A stretch of 64,000 nucleotides of DNA from Stenotrophomonas bentonitica (GCF_002887735.1 NZ_PKQP01000011.1:1-64000), one strand, 5' to 3'. Positions 49,216-59,401 are shown, counted from the first letter of the stretch. The notes: generated from the letters alone by a model not told the origin. Numbers and translations are program-made.

Positions 49216-49947
49216 ATGATCGACATCGTCCTGCTGGTCCTGATCGGCGCCTCGGTCCTGCTGGGGCTGATGCGCGGCTTCGTCGGGATCGTGGTCGGCA
49301 CGCTGTCCTGGCTGCTGGCCGGCTGGGCCGCATTCCTGTTCGGCAACGACGCGGCGCACTGGTGGGCCGCCCCCCTGGAACCGGGCACCGGCCACTATGT
49401 TGCCGGCTATCTGGGGGTGTTCCTGATCGTCATGATCGCGGTGGGCCTGATCGGCATGCTGATCAAGGCCGCCGTGAAGGTCACCTGCCTGACGGGCGCC
49501 GACCGCGTGCTGGGCGGCGCGCTGGGCCTGGTCCGGGGCGCCTTCTTGGGCTGCGTGCTGCTGATGCTGGCCGCCTTCACACCGTTGCCGCAGGAGCCGG
49601 CCTGGCAGACTTCGCAGGTGCGCCCGCTGCTGCAGCCGGGCGTGCGCTGGATGCAGGCGCAGCTGCCCGAGATGGCGTTGCCGGAGGTGAATCTGCCGCA
49701 ACTGCCGACGATGGATTTGGGCAAGCCGCTCGCGACAGGCGATAATGGCGTCCTTGGCGAGGTAGTGGCAGGGCGCGGATGGCCGCGTCCCGTTGACGAG
49801 GGGAGGGAGACGGCACCTGCCGACGCTGCGGCGCGCGGGCCGGCTTCCACACTGCCAGTCAATATCGAGCCGGCGCACCCGCGTCCGGACGACACCGCTC
49901 CGGCACGGAACGGTACCCCCGGCCAGGCACGGCCACCTTCACTGTAG
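49216..49947 (+). CDS. cvpA: CvpA family membrane protein
   Basis: The protein is 243 aa long. Four hydrophobic segments lie within the first 125 residues (IDIVLLVLIGASVLLGLMRGF, then VGTLSWLLAGWAAFLF, and so on), with a long, hydrophilic, Pro/Ala-rich C-terminal tail of about 115 residues. CvpA is linked to colicin V export and envelope stress, and the exact role is unsettled. It lies 58 nt after dedD and 30 nt before purF. Confidence 0.9.
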   Translation: MIDIVLLVLIGASVLLGLMRGFVGIVVGTLSWLLAGWAAFLFGNDAAHWWAAPLEPGTGHYVAGYLGVFLIVMIAVGLIGMLIKAAVKVTCLTGADRVLGGALGLVRGAFLGCVLLMLAAFTPLPQEPAWQTSQVRPLLQPGVRWMQAQLPEMALPEVNLPQLPTMDLGKPLATGDNGVLGEVVAGRGWPRPVDEGRETAPADAAARGPASTLPVNIEPAHPRPDDTAPARNGTPGQARPPSL

Positions 49948-49977
49948 ATGGGCGCAGCCCAGCGGAGAACTCGCACC

Positions 49978-51444
49978 ATGTGTGGCATCGTCGGAATCGT
50001 CGGCAACCAGAACGTCGCCGGGCAGTTGTATGACGGCCTGACCGTCCTCCAGCATCGTGGCCAGGACGCGGCCGGCATCGCCACCGCCGATGGCACCCGC
50101 CTGCGCGTGCAGAAGGCCAATGGCCTGGTGCGTGATGTGTTCGATGCCAAGCGGATGTCCACGCTGGAAGGCCGCGTCGGCATCGCGCACGTGCGCTATC
50201 CCACCGCCGGTTCGGAAGGCATGGACGAGGCGCAGCCGTTCTACGTGAACTCGCCGTACGGCATCGCGCTGGCCCACAACGGCAACCTGATCAATACCGA
50301 AGCCCTGCGCCAGCAGGTGTTCGAGCAGGACCGCCGCAACGTCAACACCGATTCGGACAGCGAAGTGCTGCTGAACGTGTTCGCCTTCGAACTGGACGCG
50401 CAGCGCCAGCTGACCCCGGAAGCGGCGATCCGCGCCGTGGCCGCCGTGCACCGCCGGGTCAAGGGTGGCTATGCGGTGATCAGCGTGGTGCTGGGCCTGG
50501 GCCTGGTGGCCTTCCGCGATCCGCATGGCATCCGCCCGCTGGTACTGGGCAAGCGCGCCCACGCCGAAGGCGATGAATACATCGTGGCCTCCGAATCGGC
50601 CGCCCTGGACGTGCTCGGCTTCCAGCGCGTGCGCGACGTGCGCCCGGGTGAAGCGCTGGTCATCACCGCGCGCGGCGAGCTGTTCTCCGAAGTCTGCGCC
50701 GAGCCGGTCGAGCACAGCCCGTGCATCTTCGAGTACGTGTACTTCGCGCGCCCGGATTCGATGATCGACAACGTGTCGGTGCACAAGGCGCGCATGCGCA
50801 TGGGCATCAAGCTGGGCGAGAAGATCCTGCGCCTGCGCCCGGACCACGACATCGACACCATCATCCCGATCCCGGATACCTCGCGCGATGCCGCGCTGGA
50901 GATCTCCAACACCCTCGGGGTGAAGTACCGCGAAGGCTTCATCAAGAACCGCTACATCGGCCGCACCTTCATCATGCCGGGCCAGGGCGAGCGCGTGAAG
51001 TCGGTGCGCCGCAAGCTCAACCCGATCCACCTGGAGTTCCGCAACCGCGTGGTGCTGCTGGTGGATGACTCGATCGTGCGCGGCACCACCAGCCAGCAGA
51101 TCGTGCAGATGGCGCGCGACGCCGGTGCCCGCAAGGTCTACCTGGCCAGCGCCGCGCCGCCGGTGCGCTATCCGAACATCTACGGCATCGACATGCCGGC
51201 GGCCGAAGAACTGGTCGCGCACAATCGCAGCATCGAGGAAATCGAGAAGCACCTGGGCTGCGACTGGCTGATCTACCAGGACATCGAGGACATGGAAGCG
51301 GCGGTGAGCGAAGGCAATCCGGAGCTGAAGTCGTTCGATTCCTCGTGCTTCAACGGCGTCTACCCGACCGGGATCGAGCCGGGCTATTTCGAGCGCATCC
51401 AGCAGCTGCGTTCGGACGATGCCAAGCACAAGCGTCGCGCCTGA
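49978..51444 (+). CDS. purF: Amidophosphoribosyltransferase
   Basis: The enzyme is 488 aa long and transfers the glutamine amide to PRPP, the first committed step of purine synthesis. The start [11 protein letters not shown] places catalytic Cys2 at the processed N-terminus, which fixes ATG 49978. The PRPP site is [19 protein letters not shown] at about 360-378. It is the last gene of the folC-dedD-cvpA-purF block. DUF455 follows after 9 nt. Confidence 0.97.
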   Translation: MCGIVGIVGNQNVAGQLYDGLTVLQHRGQDAAGIATADGTRLRVQKANGLVRDVFDAKRMSTLEGRVGIAHVRYPTAGSEGMDEAQPFYVNSPYGIALAHNGNLINTEALRQQVFEQDRRNVNTDSDSEVLLNVFAFELDAQRQLTPEAAIRAVAAVHRRVKGGYAVISVVLGLGLVAFRDPHGIRPLVLGKRAHAEGDEYIVASESAALDVLGFQRVRDVRPGEALVITARGELFSEVCAEPVEHSPCIFEYVYFARPDSMIDNVSVHKARMRMGIKLGEKILRLRPDHDIDTIIPIPDTSRDAALEISNTLGVKYREGFIKNRYIGRTFIMPGQGERVKSVRRKLNPIHLEFRNRVVLLVDDSIVRGTTSQQIVQMARDAGARKVYLASAAPPVRYPNIYGIDMPAAEELVAHNRSIEEIEKHLGCDWLIYQDIEDMEAAVSEGNPELKSFDSSCFNGVYPTGIEPGYFERIQQLRSDDAKHKRRA

Positions 51445-51453
51445 GGGCCGGGC

Positions 51454-52314
51454 ATGAGTGATGTGTTGGACAGCGCGGCCGGCGATCTGCTGCAGGCCGC
51501 GCAGCAGTGCCTGGCCGAGCCGGATCCGCTGCGCAAGGTTGCCTTGACCCAGCACTATGCCGTGCAGTTCCGCGCCGGTCGCCTGAAGGCACCGGCCGAT
51601 GCGCCGCCACCGGCGCCGATCCGGATGCCGGGGCGCCCGGCCAGGCCGACGCTGGTCCACCCGCGCGATCTGCCGCGGCGTGGCCTGGGCAGCGTGGAGG
51701 GGCGTGCCGCGTTCGTGCATGCCATCGCGCATATCGAACTCAATGCGATCGATCTGGCCTGGGATGCGGTGTACCGATTCCGCGGCCTGCCGACGTCGTT
51801 CCATGCCGACTGGGTCAGTGTGGCCGATGACGAATCGCGCCACTTCATGCTGCTGCACGATCGGCTGCAGGCCAATGGCTATGCGTACGGCGATTTCGAC
51901 GCACACAACGGCCTGTGGGAAATGTGCGAGAAGACCGCGCACGACGGGCTGGCGCGCATGGCGCTGGTGCCGCGCGTGCTCGAAGCGCGCGGGCTGGATG
52001 TCACCCCGGGGATGATCGTGAAGCTGCGTGCCGGTGGCGACCATGCCACCGCCGATGTGCTGGAGATCATCCTGCGCGAAGAAGTGGCGCACGTGGCCGC
52101 CGGCTCGCGCTGGTACCGCTGGTACTGCACGCGTGAAAACGTCGAGCCGCGACCGCGGTTCATGGCGCTGCTGAAGGAATACGCCGGCGGCTATCTCTAT
52201 GGCCCGTTCAATCTCGAAGCGCGCCTGCTGGCTGGCTTTGATGAGGAAGAACTGGCCGAGCTGATCGAACAGACCGAGCTGCGCGGTCAGGTGTTGGCCA
52301 GCACCACGCGCTGA
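51454..52314 (+). CDS. DUF455 ferritin-like protein
   Basis: The protein is 286 aa long. Ferritin-like helices carry putative metal ligands in AHIELNAIDLAWD, DDESRHFMLLHDRL and REEVAHVAAGSRWY, consistent with a di-iron centre. The function of DUF455 is not established. It lies 9 nt after purF and may be co-transcribed. Its last 28 nt overlap the 3' end of the convergent DUF2235 gene. Confidence 0.88.
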   Translation: MSDVLDSAAGDLLQAAQQCLAEPDPLRKVALTQHYAVQFRAGRLKAPADAPPPAPIRMPGRPARPTLVHPRDLPRRGLGSVEGRAAFVHAIAHIELNAIDLAWDAVYRFRGLPTSFHADWVSVADDESRHFMLLHDRLQANGYAYGDFDAHNGLWEMCEKTAHDGLARMALVPRVLEARGLDVTPGMIVKLRAGGDHATADVLEIILREEVAHVAAGSRWYRWYCTRENVEPRPRFMALLKEYAGGYLYGPFNLEARLLAGFDEEELAELIEQTELRGQVLASTTR

Positions 52315-53774
52315 CCGCTCGCGGTCGGCCGGTTGACGTAGAACAGGCCTGGCCCGGGTCGATACGGCAACTCCCGGGTGCCTTCATCGGCGGCGTAGAG
52401 CAGCGCGGTATCGCCCAATGCATCGAAGTTCCAATGTGCTGACTGCATCAGGTAGCGCTGGCGCAGCAGCAGCTCCTGCGCGGCGTCCAGCGGCTGGCCG
52501 GCCAGCAGCCGCGCTGCGATCGGTTGCAGTTCCATCGGCAACGCCAGCGCAGGCAGCTGATCGGGCGAGGTCGTCCACGCCACGCCCGCCCCGGCGGCGC
52601 GCTGGTGCAGCAGCCGCAACGCGATGAACTGGTAGCGCGCATCGATCTCGCGGCGCAGGACGACCGCCGCGTACCCACGCAGGGTGAGTTGCGGCAGCAC
52701 GCTGCGGCTGCCGGCGATGCGCTGCTGCTGCCACTGGTGCCAGACATCGACCCAGATCGCGTCATCGCCCAGGCCGAGCGTGCGCTGCCAGCGGCGGCAG
52801 GTTGCCTGCGCGGTGCGGTAGACCGTGCTCGCGCGCAGCAGTGCCAGCGGCGGCACCGCGCCTGGCGCCAGCCCGGTACCGCGCAGCAGCTGACCCTGGG
52901 GCCGGCTGAGCAGCTTGGGCCCTTCGATACGCTGGTCGTAGCCGCCGCCAATGTTGGCGTGCACGCCCGGCAGGGCGATCTCTTCGTGCTCGGGCGCCAC
53001 GCTGGTGAGCGCGAAATGCTCGCGGTGTTCATCGCGGGCGACCAGCTGCACCACCTTGTCCGCACAGCCGGGGCGCAGCGCGAGCGCCGGCATCTCATCG
53101 CGGTGCTGGCGGCCGATCGCCACCACGGTATCGAGCAGCCCCACGAAGCGTACCGGCCGCGCGGTGGCGGGGAATCCCGGCGCCAGCGCCCAGCCCGAGC
53201 GCACCAGCTGTTCGCGCAGCCACGCGGCACCGGCGGGCGCATTGAGCACGTTCACCACGTCGCGTGCACTGGCCGCGCCACGCGAATAACCGAACAGATC
53301 CACCCGCACGCTGCCCAGGGTATGACCGGGCTGCGCGCGGGCCAGCTGGCGCAGCGCCTCCGGCAGCAGCTGCTCCAGCGCGCGCCGTCGTTTGGCGCGT
53401 ACGCCGGTGCGTCCGATGCCGAACGCCAGCCCCATCAGGTCGTCTTCCTCGCCGGTACGCGTGCCCACGCCTTCGATGTAGATCGACAGCGCGAGGGTGC
53501 TTCCGGCCGGCGGCAGCTGCCGATGGTCCGGGTACAAGGCGTGCAGCCGCGCGATGTTGGTCAGGCCGTTGCTGTAACTGCTGGTCAAGCGGCTCTGGTA
53601 CGGCGAGGCATCATCGGCGACCACCGCAGGTGGGCGCGGCGCAGGCGTGGTGGCACCGGGCGGGCGCGAGGCGCGCTGCAGGTTGTCGGCGTTGTTGCGG
53701 GTGCCGTCGAAGAACAGGCCGATGTGCAGCGACACCGTCGGCGCCGTCGTCGGTTGGGTAGCTGCCACCGCCAT
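52287..53774 (-). CDS. DUF2235 alpha/beta hydrolase, Tle1-like phospholipase candidate
   Basis: The protein is 495 aa long. The N-terminal half has HIGLFFDGTRNNADNLQ and IYIEGVGTRTGEEDD, the nucleophile elbow GYSRGAASARDV (G-x-S-x-G, Ser about 163), and VHANIGGGYDQR. These are hallmarks of the DUF2235 family, which includes type VI secretion Tle1 lipase effectors. The C-terminal 200 residues are not recognised. No signal peptide, secretion genes, VgrG or cognate immunity gene is adjacent. It lies 87 nt downstream of lpxH on the same strand. The 3' end overlaps DUF455 by 28 nt. Confidence 0.82.
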   Translation of the reverse strand: MAVAATQPTTAPTVSLHIGLFFDGTRNNADNLQRASRPPGATTPAPRPPAVVADDASPYQSRLTSSYSNGLTNIARLHALYPDHRQLPPAGSTLALSIYIEGVGTRTGEEDDLMGLAFGIGRTGVRAKRRRALEQLLPEALRQLARAQPGHTLGSVRVDLFGYSRGAASARDVVNVLNAPAGAAWLREQLVRSGWALAPGFPATARPVRFVGLLDTVVAIGRQHRDEMPALALRPGCADKVVQLVARDEHREHFALTSVAPEHEEIALPGVHANIGGGYDQRIEGPKLLSRPQGQLLRGTGLAPGAVPPLALLRASTVYRTAQATCRRWQRTLGLGDDAIWVDVWHQWQQQRIAGSRSVLPQLTLRGYAAVVLRREIDARYQFIALRLLHQRAAGAGVAWTTSPDQLPALALPMELQPIAARLLAGQPLDAAQELLLRQRYLMQSAHWNFDALGDTALLYAADEGTRELPYRPGPGLFYVNRPTASGQRVVLANT

Positions 53775-53861
53775 ATCGTCCCTGTTCCCCGAGGATGCCC
53801 GGCTAAGGTAGCGCGGAAGCCCCGCGCCGGAACAGCACGGCAGGCAGGGCCGCTGCCGGCG

Positions 53862-54605
53862 TCAGCTCGCCAGCGAATCCAGGGTCCAGCCGTCCGGGGT
53901 GACGCGCAGCACCGAGCCCTGTTCGTACCAGTCGCCCAGCACGATACGCGTGCAATCGCGGCCCCCGGCCTGCAGCGCATGGATGGCGGGGCGGTGGGTA
54001 TGGCCGTGGATCATGGTGTCCACGCCGTAGCGGCCGAAGGTGGCGTCCACTTCTGCCGGCGCGACATCGGTGACGGTCTCGAACTGGGCACGGTCCCCCT
54101 GCTTCATTTCCGACTGGCGCGCCTGGCTGGCATCGCGGGCCTTCTGCGCGAAGGCAATGCGCGCGGCCAGCGGCTGCGACAGGAACTGCGCCTGGAACAC
54201 CGGGTCGCGGGTCTGTGCGCGGAACTGCTGGTAAGCGATGTCGTCGGTGCACAGCAGGTCGCCATGCTGCAGCAGCACCGGGCGGCCGTACAGATCGATC
54301 ACACTCGGGTCGGGCAGGATCGTGAATCCCGCGCGGCGCGCATAGTCCTCGCCGACCAGGAAATCGCGGTTGCCACGGATGAAGTACACCGGCACGCCGG
54401 CGTCGGCCACGGCATGCAGCGCGACCGCGACCGCATCGGCGGCCGGGGAGGGCGTGTCATCGCCGATCCAGGCTTCGAACAGATCGCCCAGGATGTACAG
54501 GGCATCGGCCTGCATCGCTTCATCGCGCAGGAACGCCAGGAACAGGTCGGTGATGGCTGGACGACTCGGGTCCAGGTGCAGATCGGAGATGAACAGCGTG
54601 GTCAT
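53862..54605 (-). CDS. lpxH: UDP-2,3-diacylglucosamine diphosphatase
   Basis: The enzyme is 247 aa long, a metallophosphoesterase that makes lipid X in lipid A synthesis at the inner membrane surface. Metal-site motifs are [32 protein letters not shown] and [12 protein letters not shown]. The start at 54605 ([11 protein letters not shown]) is the family start. It lies downstream of the PAP2 gene on the same strand with an 85-nt gap. Confidence 0.95.
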   Translation of the reverse strand: MTTLFISDLHLDPSRPAITDLFLAFLRDEAMQADALYILGDLFEAWIGDDTPSPAADAVAVALHAVADAGVPVYFIRGNRDFLVGEDYARRAGFTILPDPSVIDLYGRPVLLQHGDLLCTDDIAYQQFRAQTRDPVFQAQFLSQPLAARIAFAQKARDASQARQSEMKQGDRAQFETVTDVAPAEVDATFGRYGVDTMIHGHTHRPAIHALQAGGRDCTRIVLGDWYEQGSVLRVTPDGWTLDSLAS

Positions 54606-54690
54606 GCCCGCATTGTAAAACGGGATCACGGGCGAGGCATCGCTGCAGGGTGAAGCGCCTGGCTGCGTCAACGCAGCACGGCCATGGCCG

Positions 54691-55224
54691 CTACAGCGGC
54701 AGCCACTGCAGGCTGGCCGCCGCCAGCAGGGCGGCAATCCCGGTCGCGGCCAGCACATCGCTGGGGTAATGCAGCCCCAGCACGACCCGCGACAGCCCGA
54801 TCAGCATCGTAAAGGGCACCAGCACCGGGGCCAGCCACGGGTAATAGGCCAGTGCCACGATCGTGAAGGACACCGCGTGCAGGGTGTGCCCGGACGGGAA
54901 ACTGAACTCGTCCAGCGGCGCCACCCAAGCGCGGATGCGCAGGTCGGCGGCGTAGGGCCGCGGGCGTCGCGTCCAGCGTTTGAGGCCTTTGTACAGCAGC
55001 AGGGCCATCAAGCCGGTGGCGGCCATGTGCAGCGAGGCGCGCAGGCCGTCCAAGCCATCCAGCAGCACCAGCGCCCCCATCAGTGCGTACCAGAAGGCGC
55101 CATCACCCAGGCGGCTGATCACCGCGAAGGCATGGCGGATCCGGCGGTGCCGGCAATAGTGGTTGGCGCGGCGGCACCAGCGCGTTTCGCGGCCACGCAG
55201 GGCGTCAAGCGGCGTGGTCGGCAT
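54691..55224 (-). CDS. PAP2-family membrane phosphatase
   Basis: The protein is 177 aa long. The phosphatase motifs are [12 protein letters not shown] (K-x6-RP), [12 protein letters not shown] and [12 protein letters not shown]. Four or five membrane helices are visible. It acts on lipid phosphates such as phosphatidate or undecaprenyl diphosphate. ATG 55224 has GGAGG 5 nt upstream and overlaps the end of the glycosyltransferase gene by 20 nt, so the two are coupled. Confidence 0.92.
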   Translation of the reverse strand: MPTTPLDALRGRETRWCRRANHYCRHRRIRHAFAVISRLGDGAFWYALMGALVLLDGLDGLRASLHMAATGLMALLLYKGLKRWTRRPRPYAADLRIRAWVAPLDEFSFPSGHTLHAVSFTIVALAYYPWLAPVLVPFTMLIGLSRVVLGLHYPSDVLAATGIAALLAAASLQWLPL

Positions 55225-56344
55225 GTGCCCTCCGGGCGTGGGCCAGTTCAGAGAGCAGCGCATCGAACTCGGCGACCACGTGCTGCGGATGCAGGCGCTT
55301 CATCGCCGTGGCGGCGTTACGGCCGAGCCGGTGGCGCAACGTATCGTCGCCGGCCAGCTGCACGGCGGCGGTCACAAACTCGCTGTCGTCACTTACGGCG
55401 ATGCCGTTCTCATCGGTACGCAGGTATTCGCGGGCGGCGCCGTAGTCGAAGGCGACCGTGGCCAGTCCGCTGGCCATGGCTTCAAGGGTCACGTTGCCGA
55501 AGGTCTCGCTGCGGCTGGGGAACAGGAACAGATCGCCGCTGGCGAAATGCCGCGCCAGCGCGTCGCCGCGCTGCACGCCGCAGAAGATGAAGTCCGGGTT
55601 GTCGTGGGCCAGCCTGGCGCGCGCTGGGCCATCGCCGACGAAGATGAAGCGCGCCTTCGGGCGTACCTGCTGCAGGCGGCGGAACGCTTTGACCGCCAGC
55701 CCGAGATTTTTCTCCGGGGCGATGCGGCCGACATGGATCGCCGCGAATCCGTTGCCGTCGATGCCCCATTCCTCACGCAGCGCCGGGTCGCGCCGCTCGG
55801 GTTCGAACTGGCTGCTGTCCACCGCGCGCGCCAGCAGACGGACGCGGTCGAAGCCCTGCTCGCCGAGGAACTGCTGCAGCTCCTGGGTCGGCACCAGCGT
55901 CGCATCGGCCTGGTTGTGGAAGCGGCGCATCCAGCGCAGCGCGGCGGCCTGCAGCCAGGCCACGCCGTAGTCGGGCAGGTATTCGTCAAAGCGGGTATGG
56001 AAGCCGGTCGCGACCGGAATGCCGAGGCGTCGCGCGGTGCGCAGTGCCGACCAGCCCAGTGGGCCTTCCGTGGCGATGTAGATCGCGTCCGGCCGCTGCT
56101 GCTGCCACTGGCGGCTCAACCGGGCGGGCGCGGGCAGGCCGAAACGCAGGCCGGGGTAGCGCGGCAGGTTGGCGCCGGTGACCAGGACGGTGCCTTCGGC
56201 GTTGTCCACATCGGACGGTTGCCGGGGCCGGACCAGATCCACCTGGTGGCCGGCGGCACGCAGCCCCAGTTCCAGGCCCTGCACGGTCAGGGCGACGCCG
56301 TTGACTTCCGGGGGATAGGTTTCGGTGACGATGGCATAGCGCAT
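55205..56344 (-). CDS. GT4-family glycosyltransferase
   Basis: The enzyme is 379 aa long and GT-B fold. The N-terminal acceptor domain starts MRYAIVTETYPPEVNGVALT. The donor domain has FAAIHVGRIAPEKNLGLAVKAF and the E-x7-E motif (SETFGNVTLEAMASGLATVAFD). It resembles transferases that glycosylate diacylglycerol or similar lipids. The acceptor is not provable. ATG 56344 has GGAGG 6 nt upstream. It is the first gene of a likely GT-PAP2-lpxH transcript. Confidence 0.9.
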   Translation of the reverse strand: MRYAIVTETYPPEVNGVALTVQGLELGLRAAGHQVDLVRPRQPSDVDNAEGTVLVTGANLPRYPGLRFGLPAPARLSRQWQQQRPDAIYIATEGPLGWSALRTARRLGIPVATGFHTRFDEYLPDYGVAWLQAAALRWMRRFHNQADATLVPTQELQQFLGEQGFDRVRLLARAVDSSQFEPERRDPALREEWGIDGNGFAAIHVGRIAPEKNLGLAVKAFRRLQQVRPKARFIFVGDGPARARLAHDNPDFIFCGVQRGDALARHFASGDLFLFPSRSETFGNVTLEAMASGLATVAFDYGAAREYLRTDENGIAVSDDSEFVTAAVQLAGDDTLRHRLGRNAATAMKRLHPQHVVAEFDALLSELAHARRAHADHAA

Positions 56345-56435
56345 GGCGGGCCTCCGGTATGCCACGCATGCTGGGGCCGGGCGATGTAGCCGACATGACC
56401 GCCGTATGACGCCGGCATGACGCGCACGCCGGCAG

Positions 56436-56466
56436 AAAAACACCACGGCCCCGAAGGGCCGTGGTG
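56436..56466 (-). terminator. Terminator after the large TonB receptor gene
   Basis: Read on the minus strand, an 11-bp stem (CACCACGGCCC / GGGCCGTGGTG) with a TTCG loop is followed by TTTTT. It lies 26 nt after the receptor stop codon. Confidence 0.9.
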
Positions 56467-56491
56467 ATCAAGCGAGGTTACCGGGCGGCGA

Positions 56492-59401
56492 TCAGAAACG
56501 CTGCTGGTACTTCATGTACAGGAAGCGGCCGATGTCGTAACCGCCGTAGTACGAGAACGTCGAGTTCGGCTGGGTGTACATGATCGGGCCGTACTTCTCG
56601 AACACGTTGTTGGCACCGACCGAGACGGTGGCGTCCCACGGCAGGGAGTAGCGGAACTGCACGTCGTGGAAGGTGACCGAGCCGCGCTCGTTGTAGTCAC
56701 GCGAGCCGGCATACCACGGGGCCTGCACGCCGGGGTCGGAGCACTCGTCCGGTCGGGCTCGTGCGTTGATGCAGCGTTCCTTGACGCCGGAGTAGTAGCG
56801 GGCGGTCCAGCTGGCGCCGAAGTTGCCCACGTCCCAGCCCAGGGTCAGGTTGGAGCGCACGCGGAAGCCGCTGCCGATGCCGTTTTTCGTTTCGGGCACC
56901 ACATCAGCGTCGTTGGTGGTGCGCTCGAGGTAGGAACTGACATAGGTCGTCGTCCATCCCGTGCTCAACTTGCCATGGCGGGTATCCAGGTGGTGGCTCA
57001 GCTCCAGGTCGTAGCCTTCGGTTTCCAGGAAACCGGAGTTGCGCCTGCCGTACGTCAACTGGTCCACGATGCCGGTGACCGGATCGCGGGTGAAGCCGCT
57101 GCAGCGCGAGGTGATGCCCTGCTCATAGCAGTCGCGCAGCATGTCGTTGGGGTGATCGTTGACGATGGTGTTGTCGATGCGGACCTTCCACCAGTCCAGC
57201 GCCACGTTGAGGTGGGGCACGAAGGACGGGCTCCAGACCAGGCCCAGCGTGCGGCTGGTCGAGGTTTCCGGCTGCAGGTCGGGGTTGGAGCCGTTGGTGA
57301 ACGGCACCGGGGTCTGGTCGCTGCTGCTGGTGATCGGCACGCCGCCCTGGCGCAGCTGGCGGTAGGCGTCGGCATTGGCGATGTCGGCGGCGCACCGGGC
57401 GCGCACCTCGGCACTGCTGGCCGAGGCCCCGTAGACGGTGTCGCAGGGGTCACGGTAGCCGGTGGTGAAGGTTTCCGAACCGCCGCCATACAGATCGGAG
57501 ATGGTCGGCGCGCGGAAGCCCTGCGCCCACGTGCCGCGCACCAGCAACTGCTCGATCGGCTTCCACTTGAAGCCGAACTTGCTGTTGAGGGTGGTGCCGA
57601 AGGTGCTGTAGTCCGAGTGGCGGGTGGCGGCGCTCAGGCTCAGCTCGCGCGCACCCGGCAGGTCGGCCAGGATCGGCACGCTCAGCTCCAGGTAGGCCTC
57701 ATTGACCTTGTAGCCGCCCCCGGTCGGGCCGGCGGCCAGGTTGGTGGTGGCACCGCTCTGGGCCAGCGCATCGGGGATGAACTCACCGGCCTCCTTGCGC
57801 GTTTCCACGCCGAAGGCGAAGCCCAGATCACCGGCCGGCAGGGTCATCACCGTACCGGCGATGCTGGCGAACGCATTGCGGGTGGTGGTCTTGCCGCGCG
57901 TGATTTCCGGCGGGAACAGATGGTCGATCAGGGCCTGGTTGCCGCTCAGCCCATTGGGGTCGTTGCTGCCATACGGCGCCAGCGGGTTCCACGGCATGCA
58001 GCCCGCGATCGGTGCGCCCGGGACGCCACATTCCACCTTGCCGGTGGCCTCGTTGTAATACGACGGGCCGACCGCGTTCTTGACCCGTTCCTTGTGCAGA
58101 TTGCCGGTCGACCGCTGCAGCAGTTCGCTGCGGTTGTACTGGTAGCCCACTTCCCAATCGAAGTACCGCTCGCCCACCTCGAAGCTGCCTTCCAGCGCGG
58201 CCACGGCGCGCCAGGTGGTCAGCTCGCTGGTGCTGACCCGCGGAACCTCCCAGGCGCGGCGGTTCCAGGCGATGTCGGTGGGGGTGTCATAGCCGTGGTG
58301 GTTGCCGAACGGATTGAACCAGCTGTCGGCCGACATCCGCCCGATACCGGCGGTGGCGGACTGCAGCGGATAGCCGGCCACCTGGCGCGTGGATGTGCGC
58401 TTGTTGTAGCCCAGCTGGGTGGTCAGGCGGATGTCATCGGTCAGGTCCAGGCGGCCATCGAGGAACAGCGAATCGCGCTTGAGCGGCGAGATCAGGTGCA
58501 TCTGCTCCTGTGCGTTGCTGACATCACCGGTGAACGGGGTCAGATCGCTGAGATGGTAGTTGGCCGGGTTGGTCGGGTCGGCGCCGCGATCCAGCGAATA
58601 ATTGCAGCCCGCCGCGGCGGTGCAGCCCGGGCCCCTCAGGCCAGTGATCTGGCCCCACTGGCTGAGCTGGGTCCAGTTGTCGCCGGGGTGGCGGGTGGTG
58701 TTCGGGAATTCGCTGAACCAGCGGTTGCGTGCCCAGACGCCCTTCTCTTCGGTGTGCTCGGCCGAGAAGGTCAACGAGGCGCGGTCGTTGGACCAGCCGG
58801 CCACCACATCGACACTGGTGCGCGCGCCATCGCCCTGGCTGTACTGGCCCTGGTAGACGTTGGCGGTCACGCCGCTGACGTTGCTGCGGGTGATGATGTT
58901 GATCACGCCGGCCATGGCGTCCGAGCCATAGATCGCCGAGGCGCCATCCTTCAGCACCTCCATGCGTTCGATCGCCGAGACCGGCACGCTGGAGATGTCC
59001 TGGTAGCCGCCGGTATTGATGCCCAGACGCTTGCCGTTGATCAGCACCAGAGTGCGTTGCGCGCCCAGGTTGCGCATGTCGATGTAGGTGCCGCCGGCAT
59101 TTTCGCCGGCAGCGAGCACGTTGGAGCGGCTCAGCGCCGGGCTGCCGACCGCGGTCAGGTTCTGCAGGATGTCGGCAACTGAACTGAAGCCCTGCCGCTC
59201 GATGTCGGCGCGGCTGATCGCGAGCACCGGCTGGGCGGACTCGACATCGACCTGGCGGATGCGCGAGCCGGTGATCTCGATGCGGTCCAGGGTGGTCGGG
59301 GTGGCGTCCTGGGCGAGGACGGCGGTGGAAGCCAGGCCAGCGGTGCCGGCGACCAGGGCCAGGCGGATCGCCTGCCCCAGCGGGGTAGTGGATGAAGACA
59401 T
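56492..59401 (-). CDS. Large TonB-dependent receptor (969 aa)
   Basis: The protein has a signal peptide (1-30, STAVLAQDA), a TonB box region near TTLDRIEITGSRIRQVDVE, a plug domain (about 50-170, with VEVLKDG-like MEVLKDGASAIYGSDAMAGVINI), and a long barrel ending FLYMKYQQRF. Such large xanthomonad receptors take up oligosaccharides, peptides or chelates. Four Cys pairs occur in extracellular-loop-like regions. No sugar or iron genes are adjacent to suggest a ligand. The start at 59401 places the signal peptide correctly. The upstream GAGAGAGAG could serve as an SD. Confidence 0.92.
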   Translation of the reverse strand: MSSSTTPLGQAIRLALVAGTAGLASTAVLAQDATPTTLDRIEITGSRIRQVDVESAQPVLAISRADIERQGFSSVADILQNLTAVGSPALSRSNVLAAGENAGGTYIDMRNLGAQRTLVLINGKRLGINTGGYQDISSVPVSAIERMEVLKDGASAIYGSDAMAGVINIITRSNVSGVTANVYQGQYSQGDGARTSVDVVAGWSNDRASLTFSAEHTEEKGVWARNRWFSEFPNTTRHPGDNWTQLSQWGQITGLRGPGCTAAAGCNYSLDRGADPTNPANYHLSDLTPFTGDVSNAQEQMHLISPLKRDSLFLDGRLDLTDDIRLTTQLGYNKRTSTRQVAGYPLQSATAGIGRMSADSWFNPFGNHHGYDTPTDIAWNRRAWEVPRVSTSELTTWRAVAALEGSFEVGERYFDWEVGYQYNRSELLQRSTGNLHKERVKNAVGPSYYNEATGKVECGVPGAPIAGCMPWNPLAPYGSNDPNGLSGNQALIDHLFPPEITRGKTTTRNAFASIAGTVMTLPAGDLGFAFGVETRKEAGEFIPDALAQSGATTNLAAGPTGGGYKVNEAYLELSVPILADLPGARELSLSAATRHSDYSTFGTTLNSKFGFKWKPIEQLLVRGTWAQGFRAPTISDLYGGGSETFTTGYRDPCDTVYGASASSAEVRARCAADIANADAYRQLRQGGVPITSSSDQTPVPFTNGSNPDLQPETSTSRTLGLVWSPSFVPHLNVALDWWKVRIDNTIVNDHPNDMLRDCYEQGITSRCSGFTRDPVTGIVDQLTYGRRNSGFLETEGYDLELSHHLDTRHGKLSTGWTTTYVSSYLERTTNDADVVPETKNGIGSGFRVRSNLTLGWDVGNFGASWTARYYSGVKERCINARARPDECSDPGVQAPWYAGSRDYNERGSVTFHDVQFRYSLPWDATVSVGANNVFEKYGPIMYTQPNSTFSYYGGYDIGRFLYMKYQQRF

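Noticed and set aside
52287..56344. A type VI or type IV effector-immunity island
   Set aside because: Only one effector-like gene is present. The neighbours are lipid-metabolism genes and there is no adaptor, immunity candidate or secretion component.
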